Below are positions 10,110-19,966 of a stretch of 64,000 nucleotides of DNA, piece after piece. The DNA lies in assembly GCF_000236705.1 (NCBI RefSeq), contig NC_016599.1, forward strand, positions 3,906,001 to 3,970,000, read 5' to 3'. The translations under genes were made by a program, and so were the position numbers. The stretch's first letter is position 1, and each line of letters starts with the position of its first letter. The notes under the pieces were generated by a model. That model was not told the DNA's origin, made no database searches, and saw only the letters and a program-made list of their open reading frames with translations. The DNA is from Owenweeksia hongkongensis DSM 17368. Its GTDB lineage: Bacteria > Bacteroidota > Bacteroidia > Flavobacteriales > Schleiferiaceae.

Positions 10110-10748
10110 TTACAGGTCATATCCATTGGCTATAGCATATCTTACTAAACCAATTGCATTATGAACATTTATCTTCTTCATAAGCTTAGTTCGGTGTGAG
10201 TCAATAGTTTTGTGGCTCAAAATCAGCTTTTCACCTATTTCCTTGTTGGTAAGTCCCTGTGCGATTAGCGTAAGCACTTCCTCTTCTCTGGGCGAAAGGT
10301 TAACCAATGAAATGGTTTTTGAAGAAACAGGTATTTTTAGGGATTTGGTATCTTTTTTAAATAAGTCCGGGCTATAGTAGCTTTTACCCTTCATCACTAA
10401 ATTTAGTGCAAGAATAAATTCATCACGATCTGAGTTTTTCAATATGTAAGCTTTTGCTCCTAAGCGGATAATTTCACGATGCATTGATGGATCACCAAAC
10501 ATGCTGATTACAATTACCCTTGTGCTAGGAAAATACTCAGATGCATGCTTTAGTACGTTTAATCCGTTTACTACAGGCATGTGTAAATCCAGTATCATGT
10601 AGTCGGGACTATGCTTTTCCAATGCATCGATAGCCTCCTGACCGTCAGAGGCTGTAGCAACCACCTCAAGATCATCAATGTCATCTATAAGTAAGCGATA
10701 TCCTTCTATTATTAGATTATGATCTTCTGCAAGTACAATAGTATTCAT
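10110..10748 (-). CDS. NarL/FixJ-family response regulator
   Basis: 212 residues. An N-terminal receiver domain (1-120) carries the acidic pair E8/D9, phosphoacceptor D54 in ILDLHMP and conserved K104. A C-terminal LuxR-type helix-turn-helix (about 147-205) has the SPREEEVL and TNKEIGEKL motifs typical of NarL/FixJ DNA binding. It starts 9 bases after the stop of the sensor kinase upstream, so the two form an operon and presumably a cognate pair. Targets are unknown; the flanking giant adhesin genes are an obvious but untested possibility. Confidence 0.95.
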   Translation of the reverse strand: MNTIVLAEDHNLIIEGYRLLIDDIDDLEVVATASDGQEAIDALEKHSPDYMILDLHMPVVNGLNVLKHASEYFPSTRVIVISMFGDPSMHREIIRLGAKAYILKNSDRDEFILALNLVMKGKSYYSPDLFKKDTKSLKIPVSSKTISLVNLSPREEEVLTLIAQGLTNKEIGEKLILSHKTIDSHRTKLMKKINVHNAIGLVRYAIANGYDL

Positions 10749-10757
10749 AAGTCTTTG

Positions 10758-12812
10758 TTAAGCAGTTTTTTTATTTACATCTGTAAAGGTAGGGATAGAT
10801 ATGTGTGTATACGTCCCACTTCCCGGAGAGGATTGTATTTGGATCGAACCTCCCAAAGCTTCTAATCTTACATAAATATTATTAATTCCAATACCGTGAT
10901 TCTTAGATGTTATGTCAAAGCCTTTACCATCATCCTCAACAATCAATATCAGTTTTTTTCCACGAATTAATAATTGAATACCCACTTTTGATGCCTTGGA
11001 ATGACGAAATATGTTGGAGGCCAATTCTTGGATAATTCTATAAACATTGATCTCAATATTGCTAGGTAACCTATTCTGTAATCCTGAAAATAAAAAATCA
11101 ACCTCAATTGGAGAGGCAGCAAAATTATGTTCTATTAATTGTTCAATAGCAGACTGTAGTCCATTCTCCTTGAGTTCTAAAGGCATCATTTGATGTGATA
11201 AAGATCTTACTTCATCACAAATTACTTCCAGTCGCTGTACCGTTATGTCTGTAGCTTTCGGATTTTTGTCAAACTGTAGTTGCATTTTCAAAGCGACAAG
11301 AGACTGTCCTATACCATCATGAAGTTCACGAGCCAATCGTTGCCGTTCATCTTCTTGAGCATCAATCATTTGTTCCATTTGTTTCTCTTTCAATGAAAAC
11401 TTAAGTGCTTGATTTTCTTTAAGTCCTTTCATCCTGATATAGTATATCAGTCCACCACCAATAAGAATTACGACTATCAATAGCCCTCCCATTCTGGCAC
11501 GCTGCTGCCTGTTCTTTATTAACTCTTCATTTTGTTGAATAATTTCGTTGCTTTTTTGCTGAATCAGCTCATTCTTTTTAAGCTCCTTAAAATACATGGC
11601 TTCAAGGGCATTAAGCTGCTGCAAATTGGTGTAGGAGTAGAGGCTATCTTTTAATACCCCCCATTTTTTGTAATAAAAAGTTGCTTGGTCGGTTTGGTTG
11701 AGGGCAGTATGTAAGTCTGCCGCTTCTTTATACACATCGATACTTCTAGGTATAACCGATCCAATGCTGTACTTAGCTTTGAATAAGTTAAGATCTTCTT
11801 TTACCTGAGTGAGTTCCCCTCGTTGAAAATGTATGTGAGCCATAAAAAGTAATGTTTTATAGCCGGCTTGATTTTTTGATTCCAATATGGAGTTTATCTT
11901 ATCAAAGCAAACTTCAGCAGCTGTGAAGTTATTTTCTCTAAGCTCAATTTGACCTATGCTGGAGTAAAGCACAACGGCCTTGGATAGGTTCTTTTTTTCC
12001 AGAGCAATTTTTAAGGCTTTTTCATAATTTTCTTTAGCTAATTTTATTTTGTTTTTCTGAAACAAAACATCAGCATAGATGTGAATAATTTCATCCTGTT
12101 GAGTCATTCCTTTAGCATAATCAACGGACAGGGCAATATGCTCTTCGGACGAATTGAATAGACCAAAGTGATGATAGGTTCTTCCCATCAAAAAGTTGGC
12201 TACAGCAATAGCTAGTGAATCGCAAGACAGCTCCGCATACTTCATACATAGAATAGAACTCTCAAAACTTTCCTCCCACAGTTCCATACGCTGCATCGAG
12301 CCAGCTCTTTCAAAATAAATATATGAGTATAATGGATAATCAACAATATGCTTCACCTGGACTAAAGCACTATCAAAATAAGGTAAAACTTTATCCCTCA
12401 TATTCGATTTGCCTGTACCTTGCGAAAAATCTGCAAACTGAGCTTTTAAAACATACACTTCGGCCAATTTTTTATGATCGGGATGCTTTTTATAATATTG
12501 ATAGGCCTTATCAAGAGTTACCTTAGCAGAGTCAAGGTTGAGCACAATCCAATAATCGGTTCTCCTTAGGTTGTTTTCAGCCTTAAGCTCATTGACTAAA
12601 TCCTGTTCTTGTAATTGTTCGATTTTCTTTGAAGCTAGTTCTAAAAGAACATATGAACTGTCACGTGAATAATTCACAAACCTTTCCAGTAATTGATGAA
12701 TTTCTGAAGGACTGAGTTGCTGAGCATTTTGACTCCTGGCTGGCAAAAGTAATACGAGCATAAGCACCAAAATAAATGGGTACCTCAAGCTTGAATGTGG
12801 TTTTGATTTCAT
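10758..12812 (-). CDS. TPR-containing sensor histidine kinase (HisKA_3 type)
   Basis: 684 residues. A signal peptide (residues 1-27) is followed by a periplasmic region of tetratricopeptide-like helical repeats (about 30-400), a coiled coil, one membrane segment (441-459), then a HisKA_3 dimerisation domain with phosphoacceptor H498 in RELHDGIGQ and a GHKL ATPase domain (N-box N600, DDGKGFD at 627-633). This architecture is common in Bacteroidota NarL-type systems. The signal sensed is unknown. It is the first gene of the operon with the regulator at 10748. No good TAnnTTTG element was found upstream. Confidence 0.95.
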   Translation of the reverse strand: MKSKPHSSLRYPFILVLMLVLLLPARSQNAQQLSPSEIHQLLERFVNYSRDSSYVLLELASKKIEQLQEQDLVNELKAENNLRRTDYWIVLNLDSAKVTLDKAYQYYKKHPDHKKLAEVYVLKAQFADFSQGTGKSNMRDKVLPYFDSALVQVKHIVDYPLYSYIYFERAGSMQRMELWEESFESSILCMKYAELSCDSLAIAVANFLMGRTYHHFGLFNSSEEHIALSVDYAKGMTQQDEIIHIYADVLFQKNKIKLAKENYEKALKIALEKKNLSKAVVLYSSIGQIELRENNFTAAEVCFDKINSILESKNQAGYKTLLFMAHIHFQRGELTQVKEDLNLFKAKYSIGSVIPRSIDVYKEAADLHTALNQTDQATFYYKKWGVLKDSLYSYTNLQQLNALEAMYFKELKKNELIQQKSNEIIQQNEELIKNRQQRARMGGLLIVVILIGGGLIYYIRMKGLKENQALKFSLKEKQMEQMIDAQEDERQRLARELHDGIGQSLVALKMQLQFDKNPKATDITVQRLEVICDEVRSLSHQMMPLELKENGLQSAIEQLIEHNFAASPIEVDFLFSGLQNRLPSNIEINVYRIIQELASNIFRHSKASKVGIQLLIRGKKLILIVEDDGKGFDITSKNHGIGINNIYVRLEALGGSIQIQSSPGSGTYTHISIPTFTDVNKKTA

Positions 12813-13185
12813 CTTTAAAATCTTTAATCAAAGAATTTTCCTCCCGTTGATACGCCAAGCAATCATCAGACTCTTGGTGGTTTAGGTGGTGGAAATTACT
12901 TCAAAATATGTTTACTGAGCACCTCAGCAGGGTAAATACACTACGAAATTGGGTCGAATACCTGAGTTATTGAGTTCCAAGAAGGAAACTGACTCTTTTC
13001 AGCTTCATACAATCATTATATAATGATAAATCAGGTATTTACTTTACATATTTACAGTTTCGACCCTATTGAAAAGCCAAATATATCATTGTTACTTTGG
13101 ATTGTATTTATAAAAATAGCTCTCTACCCAGGAGTGCTATCTTGAGATTAGTGTTTTTCTTGAGAATTTTAGGAAATAGGGAAGT

Positions 13186-13220
13186 AGTAAAGCCTCATTA
13201 AACTGGGGCTTTACTTTTTT
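13186..13220 (+). terminator. Orphan terminator-like hairpin
   Basis: AGTAAAGCC (13186-13194), a 12-base loop, GGCTTTACT (13207-13215) and then a T run. It is oriented on the plus strand but no gene lies before it. It could end an unannotated small RNA or be the remnant of a lost gene's 3' end. Confidence 0.55.
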
Positions 13221-13461
13221 ATATCCAATAAGATTAACTGAATCGCTAGATGTTAATTTACGAGGAAACTTATAAGCCTGGGTTTCCATAAACTAACTAC
13301 TTCTACATCCCATTTATTCAATCAAGTCCCTAATGGATTTGCTAAAGGATGAATTCATTTCAGATTCCTTTTGGCTAAAAGCAGCTAGACTATATCATAA
13401 AGGGATTGTAATGAGAAGTAGAATATTTCAAATTTTCTCTTCAGGTGTTGACTGTAAATGT

Positions 13462-13479
13462 GTGGGGCACGTGCCCCAC
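13462..13479. repeat. Perfect 18-base GC-rich palindrome
   Basis: GTGGGGCAC followed directly by its reverse complement GTGCCCCAC, in AT-rich surroundings about 100 bases before the start of the third giant gene. It could be a protein-binding site or a repeat remnant. Confidence 0.6.
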
Positions 13480-13579
13480 GGAGCTAGTTTGGGTAAGTTC
13501 AAAATGTAAATTAGCTTATAAAGTATTGTAGTTTCATATTCTAAATACGATTAACTAATAGTAAACTTAAACTTAAACA

Positions 13580-16500
13580 ATGAAGAAAGCATCACCTTTG
13601 TATCTTTTTGTGTCAGCCTTTATGCTGATGAGTACGGTAGTGATGGGCCAGTTATCTGGTGCATATACTATCAATGGTTCTTCTCCTACGGGTGGAACTA
13701 ATTATCAAACTTTTACGGCTGCAGTTTCTGCCCTTACTTCCAATGGAGTTTCAGGTGCGGTTACCTTTAATGTGCAAGCAGGTACTTACACCGAGCAGAT
13801 ATCTATTTCTGCCATTTCTGGAGCAAGCACAACCAACACCATTACATTTAAAGGTTTAGGAGACTTAACCACAATTACGGCAGCGCCAACTATGGCTAAT
13901 TTGCCAATAATTAGTTTAGACTCTGCCAGCCACATTACAATTGACAGCCTAAATATTGAAGTGACAGGAACCAATGGCTGGGGCGTGCATTTTATGCGTC
14001 ATGCTGATAGTAATGCTGTTATTAATAGTCACATTGTTGGTCCAGCTTTATCAAATACTCGTGGTATAATTGGATCAAGCTCTATAACTACTATTTCTGT
14101 TGTGCAGAACAATGCCGAATACATTTTAATAGAAAACAACACGATTGAAGGCTTTGACGTAAGCATAAATATGGTGGGGGAAACCGGTCCAATAACAACT
14201 CCTAACAGGCAAATTAATTACGGTACAGATATTAGTATTATAGGCAATACTTTTCAAGACTTTGCTGGTAAAGCGGTTGTTATAAATAACTATCATAATG
14301 TTAATGTAGACAATAACGAAATTTCTACATCGAATACTGCAAGCAGCGGTGCGCTTAGTTTTTGGGATGCTGGCGACAACATAATTATTACCAGAAATAA
14401 CATGTATGTTAATTCTGACGCAAACAACACCCGCATGATAATTTTGGCTATGGCTCCAGGAAACGGGCCTGCTGGCGATGCAACAAAACCAGCCATTGTT
14501 GCTAATAACATGATTCAATACCATGGTACCAATTCAACAACTCCTACAGGTCTGTTGATGAAAAACAAAGATCAAATTGAAATTTTCAATAACACGTTTA
14601 AAATTAAAAACCAAGGCGCAAATGCTAACTGTATTTGGTTCGATAACAACAACGCACGCACCTTATCGGGCGTGGAAGTACGCAATAATATTTTTGCGTT
14701 AGATAATGCAGGATCTGGCCAGTTTTTTTACTGCCGTAGCAGTGCCATTGGTTCACGCTTTAACGGTTTAGTAATAGACCACAATAATTACTATGCACCT
14801 GCTGGATATTTTAGTGTTGATATACCTGATGGTTCGGGCCTAAGCACATTTACAAGTTTTGCCGCATATAAAGCCAATACTGGTGGCTGGGGTACCGGAG
14901 CTATGAATGTTGATCCGCAATTTGTATCTGCAACTGATCTACACGCTAGTTCGGTAGCTATGAATGATAGCGGTGCTGTGATAAGTAGCATTACTACTGA
15001 TATTGACGGTGACTTAAGAAGCGCTACCTATCCTGATATGGGAGCTGATGAATATGCACCTCCAAGCTGTGTGGGAAGTTCTAATTTAGGAGTATTTGAT
15101 GCTTTTGGCTCAACAGCAAAAGTGTATTGGACTCAAAGCAATATGGGGGCTACTGTTAAAGTTCAATACGGCACAACTGGTTTTACGCTGGGTTCTGGAA
15201 CCAAAATGACTGCTACCAATGATACCATTTCATTAACAGGTCTTACACCACAATCCACTTATGATGTGTATGTAATGGAGGTGTGTTCGCCAACAGATTC
15301 AAGTGCATGGACTTCGCTCTCCTTTACCATTGGCTGTGGAGTTGTTAGCACCTATCCCTATTATGAATCTTTTGAAGGATCAAATTGGGTTTCAGGGTCT
15401 GGTACACCAAATTCTGGGTTTTCAATTGATCCCTGTTGGTCGGTAGTGCCGTCTAGTGGTAACGTTTTCTTATGGGGTACGGGTTCAGGATCTACATCAA
15501 CTTCTTTTACAGGTCCTCCAAGCGCCTATGGAGGTTCTAACTATGTTTTTGCACAAGCCTATAATGGATTTACAAATGACATAGCCAACTTTACCTCTCC
15601 AAACCTTGATTTAAGTTCACTTACTGTACCACAGCTAACATTTGGTTATCACATGTATGGAATCCATATGGGAACGTTAGAAGTTTGGGCCTGGAATGGA
15701 ACGGCTTATGATACACTTACATCCATATCAGGTGATCAGGGTAATACCTGGAGAGAAGCCATCATTGATTTATCTCCTTACAAGAATGACACTACACATT
15801 TAGTTTTTCATGCAATACACGGTATTAGCCTTTACTCAGATATAGCTATTGATTCTATAGTGATAGAAGAAGCTCCGCCTTGTCCTAAGCCTGGCGTGGT
15901 TGCTTTTGATAATGTTACCGCCACTTCTGTAAATCTAGTTTTCAGCTCTCCAGGCCATGCGTTTGAGGTTGAATTTGGTCCTACTGGTTTTACTCAGGGA
16001 ACGGGCACCACTACCACCATCAATGGATCGGGGGATACTATAACAGGGCTTACTCCAAATACTTCTTATGATTTTTATTTAAATAATAATTGCACAGATT
16101 CTTCTAATGGCTTTTCAGCGTGGGTAGGACCATTTACCGTTCGTACCGAATGTTCTTTTACCAACAGTTATTTTACTGATTGGGATTACCTGTCTAATTC
16201 AGAGTCTGATATTTGCTGGTCATTTTTAACCTTTGGTTCTAACATATCTTACGCAAGGGCTTATGATCCTAGTGCAGGTCTTGCACTGCAACCTTTTTCA
16301 GGTAATATTTATTACAGGTATTATAACTCTACAGCTACGGCAACCTTTTTAGTAAGTCCAGAAATAACCGACTTGGCTACAAATACCTTGCAAGTAAGAT
16401 TTCAGGCAAGTGATAGCTATACGGGCACTTCAGGTACTCCTGAGTTTTATATAGGAACTATGCTTTCAGCTAATGATACTGCATCCTTCACACCACTTGA

Positions 16501-19291
16501 CACAGTAACCACTATTACAGATGTATGGACTGAATTTGCTGTACCATTAACAGGTGTACCAGCTAATCACAAATACGTGGTGATAAGACATGCTCATAAT
16601 GCCAACAACGTATATATGGCCATTGATGACCTGTATATTGAAGTACAGCCTGCATGTGTTGCACCAAGTTTTGGTGTATTTAGCGATGTTCGAGACACAA
16701 GTGTAGTTCTTAACTGGACTGCTGGAGATGGAAGTACCTTTGATATCGAATATGGTGCGGCTGGATTTACTCAAGGATTGGGAACAACTATTTCTGGCTT
16801 AACCAGCACTACAGATACCCTTACAGGCCTAACACCTTTTACATGCTATGATGTTTATATCCGTGGAAATTGCACTTCCAGTAATAGCCCATGGTATGGA
16901 CCTATTTCATTATGTACGAAGTGTGTTACGAAAGTAGCTCCGTTTGTAGAGGATTTTGAAAGTTCGGGTTGGGTTAGGGGAACAGCAGCTACTAATGCCG
17001 TGGATGGTTGTTGGATACGAACACCAGAAAGTTTCACTTCATTTAGGTGGGAAACTAACTTTGGAAGTACAACAAGCTCTAGTACTGGTCCTTCCACAGG
17101 TGGGGGTGGTTCTGGAAAATATGTTTTCACAGAAGCCTCTAGAGGTGTAAATAATTCACTGGCATATTTGCAAATGCCAAAGGTTGATTTTTCAACCTTA
17201 ACTACGCCTACGCTAAGTTTCTCTTATCATATGCATGGATCACAAATTGGTGAGTTGTATGTATTGATAGACGATGGTACACAAACCGATACTATCTGGA
17301 GCATCAGCGGACAACAGCAAGTAGCTGATACTTCTGACTGGATTACTGCTTATGTAGATATTAGTGCTTATATGACTCAGCCGGCTACTATCAGCTTTGT
17401 AGCTAAAAGAGGAGGAACCTATGGTGATATAGCACTTGATAATGTAGGTATTGATGAACTACCTACCTGCCTTATTCCAACAGCGTTTTCACTTGATAGT
17501 GTTTACACCAATTTCGCTGACTTCAGCTGGACGTCAATAAGTAACGGTACTTCATTCGTAATGGAGTATGGCCCAACAGGCTTCCGTCAGGCTACAGCTA
17601 CAGGTACTAATGTGTATGCTGGTTCAAGTCCTACAAGAGTATCAGGTCTTACGCCTGGTATGACGTATGATATTTACCTTTCGGATATGTGTGATTCTAC
17701 TGACTGGGTAGGCCCAATCACTTTTACCACTATCATTCAAAATGATGCAGAGCTGGAAAGTATTGTTTCTCCTTTTGATTTAGTATGCGGGGATTCAAGC
17801 CTTGTGATAGAGGTTAAAGTGAAAAACAATGGAATCAATGCCATTACGACCTTGCCTGTAGGGGCAAATATTTCAGGTGCTATCACTTCAAGTGTTACCA
17901 TTACATATACTGGAAACATAGCTCCGGGTGCATCGGCTACTATTACAGTGGGCACAATTAACGCTTATACAGGTGGTGTGATTAACATTGATGCCTACAC
18001 CGGATTGTCAGGAGATCAGAATATGACTAATGATACTTTATCAGAAGCTGGTCTTGAGTTGATTTCAGCAGTGCCATTGCACATGCCGGTTGATTCCATT
18101 TGTGCTAATGATACAAGCGGAATATTTGTAGCTCTTCCTCAAACGGGTATCAGTCATAACTGGTATGCTAATGCTAATGATGTAACCCCGGTTGCCACAG
18201 GCGATACCGTAAGCGTGCAACCTGGTCAAACTTTGTATCTGGACAGAGGACAGTCAAGTTCATTGGTTGTTCAAACCGGAACTGCAGGATCTCTTTTCGG
18301 TACTATGTTTAAAGTTTATGTGAAAAGGGACTTTATTTTCTCTGGATATACGTGGGTATCTCATCAAACTGGTGCTAAATCATTGAAGGCGTTCTATAAA
18401 ATGGGAGATTATAAAGGACATGAAACTACCCGTTCCAGCTGGACATTGATTGACTCCTTGGAGCAAACAAGTTCATCAAGTTTAGCTGCTTACAGATTTA
18501 ATTTTAGAAATCCGGTAATCTTTACAGCAGGAGATACTATTTCAATATACCTGGCCAGTAAAACCGGTAAGTATGAAGCAGAGGGATTGGCTGGAGCAAC
18601 CGTTGATTCAGTATTTAAAACCACCAATGACTTTGAGTATATAGCTGGTGTTGGAGGTGCATATTTTGGATCTAACATGGTGGGAGCCACAAGCGCAAGT
18701 TCTATCGCTAAAACCCTTCACTGGGAAAGCCTGGATGTGTGTGGCAACAACCGTATTGCACTTACCATGGGGGTAAATAATGACACAGCCGTGGCTAGCT
18801 TTAGTTCTGTAGTAAATGCTAGTGGAGTTGTTGACTTTGACGCTTCAGCTTCTTCAGGACATGTATACGATTGGGACTTTGGCAATGGAACCACTGGAAC
18901 TGGAGAAATGCCTTCAAATACATACACAGCGGGCGGAACTTACACTGTTACTCTTACAGTAACCGATACTGTTTGTGGTACTACTGATACTATTACTCAA
19001 ACCATATTTACCGATGTGAGCTTAAATGAACTTGAGTTTGCAGGAAGTGTAGAAGTATATCCAAACCCAAACAACGGTAAGTTTAACATAAACCTTGATT
19101 TGATTGGTGGACAGGATGTGCAGCTTGCACTGGTAAATACTGTTGGTCAAATAATATACACAAAGGACTTGGGTAATGTAGGTGGCCATGTAGAAACCGA
19201 TATGGACATTGAAAACCTTGCACCTGGAGTTTATTACCTGCGTGTAATTGCCAACGGAAAATCAACTACCGTAAGAGTTACAATTTTGTAA
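13580..19291 (+). CDS. Giant T9SS-secreted protein with beta-helix head and FN3/MAM stalk
   Basis: 1903 residues with a signal peptide (about 1-23, ending VVMG-Q). Residues 24-490 form a right-handed parallel beta-helix with repeated Asn-rich turns, ending in GADEYAPP, a typical end of such domains in Bacteroidota. From about residue 495 the order is FN3, MAM-like, FN3, cleaved-adhesin-like, FN3, MAM-like, FN3, CARDB-like, Ig-like, PKD and T9SS type A domain (YPNPNNGKF), the same stalk as the protein at 4791. The head resembles the beta-helix within the first giant protein. Beta-helices often bind or cleave polysaccharide, but no catalytic residues are evident. The likely role is a surface adhesin or glycan-binding protein. 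Confidence 0.9.
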   Translation: MKKASPLYLFVSAFMLMSTVVMGQLSGAYTINGSSPTGGTNYQTFTAAVSALTSNGVSGAVTFNVQAGTYTEQISISAISGASTTNTITFKGLGDLTTITAAPTMANLPIISLDSASHITIDSLNIEVTGTNGWGVHFMRHADSNAVINSHIVGPALSNTRGIIGSSSITTISVVQNNAEYILIENNTIEGFDVSINMVGETGPITTPNRQINYGTDISIIGNTFQDFAGKAVVINNYHNVNVDNNEISTSNTASSGALSFWDAGDNIIITRNNMYVNSDANNTRMIILAMAPGNGPAGDATKPAIVANNMIQYHGTNSTTPTGLLMKNKDQIEIFNNTFKIKNQGANANCIWFDNNNARTLSGVEVRNNIFALDNAGSGQFFYCRSSAIGSRFNGLVIDHNNYYAPAGYFSVDIPDGSGLSTFTSFAAYKANTGGWGTGAMNVDPQFVSATDLHASSVAMNDSGAVISSITTDIDGDLRSATYPDMGADEYAPPSCVGSSNLGVFDAFGSTAKVYWTQSNMGATVKVQYGTTGFTLGSGTKMTATNDTISLTGLTPQSTYDVYVMEVCSPTDSSAWTSLSFTIGCGVVSTYPYYESFEGSNWVSGSGTPNSGFSIDPCWSVVPSSGNVFLWGTGSGSTSTSFTGPPSAYGGSNYVFAQAYNGFTNDIANFTSPNLDLSSLTVPQLTFGYHMYGIHMGTLEVWAWNGTAYDTLTSISGDQGNTWREAIIDLSPYKNDTTHLVFHAIHGISLYSDIAIDSIVIEEAPPCPKPGVVAFDNVTATSVNLVFSSPGHAFEVEFGPTGFTQGTGTTTTINGSGDTITGLTPNTSYDFYLNNNCTDSSNGFSAWVGPFTVRTECSFTNSYFTDWDYLSNSESDICWSFLTFGSNISYARAYDPSAGLALQPFSGNIYYRYYNSTATATFLVSPEITDLATNTLQVRFQASDSYTGTSGTPEFYIGTMLSANDTASFTPLDTVTTITDVWTEFAVPLTGVPANHKYVVIRHAHNANNVYMAIDDLYIEVQPACVAPSFGVFSDVRDTSVVLNWTAGDGSTFDIEYGAAGFTQGLGTTISGLTSTTDTLTGLTPFTCYDVYIRGNCTSSNSPWYGPISLCTKCVTKVAPFVEDFESSGWVRGTAATNAVDGCWIRTPESFTSFRWETNFGSTTSSSTGPSTGGGGSGKYVFTEASRGVNNSLAYLQMPKVDFSTLTTPTLSFSYHMHGSQIGELYVLIDDGTQTDTIWSISGQQQVADTSDWITAYVDISAYMTQPATISFVAKRGGTYGDIALDNVGIDELPTCLIPTAFSLDSVYTNFADFSWTSISNGTSFVMEYGPTGFRQATATGTNVYAGSSPTRVSGLTPGMTYDIYLSDMCDSTDWVGPITFTTIIQNDAELESIVSPFDLVCGDSSLVIEVKVKNNGINAITTLPVGANISGAITSSVTITYTGNIAPGASATITVGTINAYTGGVINIDAYTGLSGDQNMTNDTLSEAGLELISAVPLHMPVDSICANDTSGIFVALPQTGISHNWYANANDVTPVATGDTVSVQPGQTLYLDRGQSSSLVVQTGTAGSLFGTMFKVYVKRDFIFSGYTWVSHQTGAKSLKAFYKMGDYKGHETTRSSWTLIDSLEQTSSSSLAAYRFNFRNPVIFTAGDTISIYLASKTGKYEAEGLAGATVDSVFKTTNDFEYIAGVGGAYFGSNMVGATSASSIAKTLHWESLDVCGNNRIALTMGVNNDTAVASFSSVVNASGVVDFDASASSGHVYDWDFGNGTTGTGEMPSNTYTAGGTYTVTLTVTDTVCGTTDTITQTIFTDVSLNELEFAGSVEVYPNPNNGKFNINLDLIGGQDVQLALVNTVGQIIYTKDLGNVGGHVETDMDIENLAPGVYYLRVIANGKSTTVRVTIL

Positions 19292-19314
19292 ATAGGGAAT
19301 AGGGTTATTTCCAA
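15063..19314 (+). repeat. Copy 2 of the ~4.25 kb imperfect direct repeat
   Basis: Matches 5562-9820 module for module and ends at the same point, 23 bases past the stop codon. The copies are in direct orientation and separated by about 5.2 kb that holds the two-component operon and the beta-helix head. Confidence 0.9.
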
Positions 19315-19319
19315 TTATG

Positions 19320-19347
19320 AAGGCCGCTCATTTGAGCGGCCTTTTTC
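19320..19347 (+). terminator. Intrinsic terminator after the third giant gene
   Basis: GGCCGCTC, loop ATTT, GAGCGGCC and five T. It also lies between convergent genes and may limit read-through from the his operon, though the minus strand lacks a T run. Confidence 0.85.
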
Positions 19348-19369
19348 ATTTAGTGCAGTTCGAAACTTA

Positions 19370-19966
19370 TTACTTTTTTGAATCTCGCTCTTTCAGTATT
19401 GCCTCAATTTCTTGAAGTTTAAAACCTTTAGCTTTTAGCAAAATTAAAAAGTGATAGAGCAAATCTGCAGCTTCATTTTTAAAGAGTTCTGCATTATCAT
19501 CTTTAGCCTCAATCACAAGTTCCACGGCCTCTTCGCCTACCTTTTGGGCTACTTTATTAATACCTCTTTTGTAGAGTGTATTGGTGTATGAATTCGGGTC
19601 ATCACCATCTATTCGCTTAGCAATAGTTTCTTCCAATTGATATAAAAACCCTAGACTGGTTTTATTTCCAAAGCAAGTTTGTGTGCCCTTGTGGCAAACA
19701 AGCCCGGTGGGTTTTACTTTTATCAAAATGGCGTCTTCATCACAATCCACTTTTATAGAGTCAAGCCCTAAGTAATTACCCGAGGTTTCGCCCTTGGTCC
19801 AGGGTCGTTTTTTACTTCTACTATAAAAGGTCACTCGACTTTCTGTTAAGGTTTTTTTCAAAGCTTCTTCGTTCATATAGCCAAGCATCAACACTTGCTG
19901 GTCCACAGCATCCTGAATAATTGCAGGAGCAAGACCGTCTGAAAATTTGTTAAAATCTACTTTCAT
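19370..19966 (-). CDS. hisI: Phosphoribosyl-AMP cyclohydrolase / phosphoribosyl-ATP pyrophosphatase
   Basis: 198 residues, a fused HisIE catalysing the second and third steps of histidine synthesis. The N-terminal cyclohydrolase half (1-110) has the metal-binding Cys/Asp pattern (DCDEDA, then CHKGTQTC). The C-terminal pyrophosphohydrolase half (about 115-198) has the [12 protein letters not shown] helix of the MazG-like fold. It is the last gene of the his operon and overlaps hisF by four bases. Confidence 0.97.
   Translation of the reverse strand: MKVDFNKFSDGLAPAIIQDAVDQQVLMLGYMNEEALKKTLTESRVTFYSRSKKRPWTKGETSGNYLGLDSIKVDCDEDAILIKVKPTGLVCHKGTQTCFGNKTSLGFLYQLEETIAKRIDGDDPNSYTNTLYKRGINKVAQKVGEEAVELVIEAKDDNAELFKNEAADLLYHFLILLKAKGFKLQEIEAILKERDSKK

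Larger units (their letters stand above)
12813..13579. other. 767-base intergenic region with inverted repeats and an orphan terminator
   Basis: No convincing gene is visible. It contains GGGTCGAATACCTGA (12951-12965), whose two halves reappear inverted as TCAGGTA (13031-13037) and TTCGACCC (13059-13066); a 14-base palindrome TCATTATATAATGA near 13013; a terminator-like hairpin (13186-13220); and a perfect GC-rich palindrome (13462-13479). The upstream regions of both the sensor kinase (minus) and the third giant gene (plus) must lie here. The best -7-like match before 13580, TAGTTTCA near 13530, is poor. Confidence 0.5.

Noticed and set aside
12661-12858. Small minus-strand frame overlapping the sensor kinase start
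   Set aside because: It lies in another frame of the kinase signal-peptide region and has no features of a real protein.
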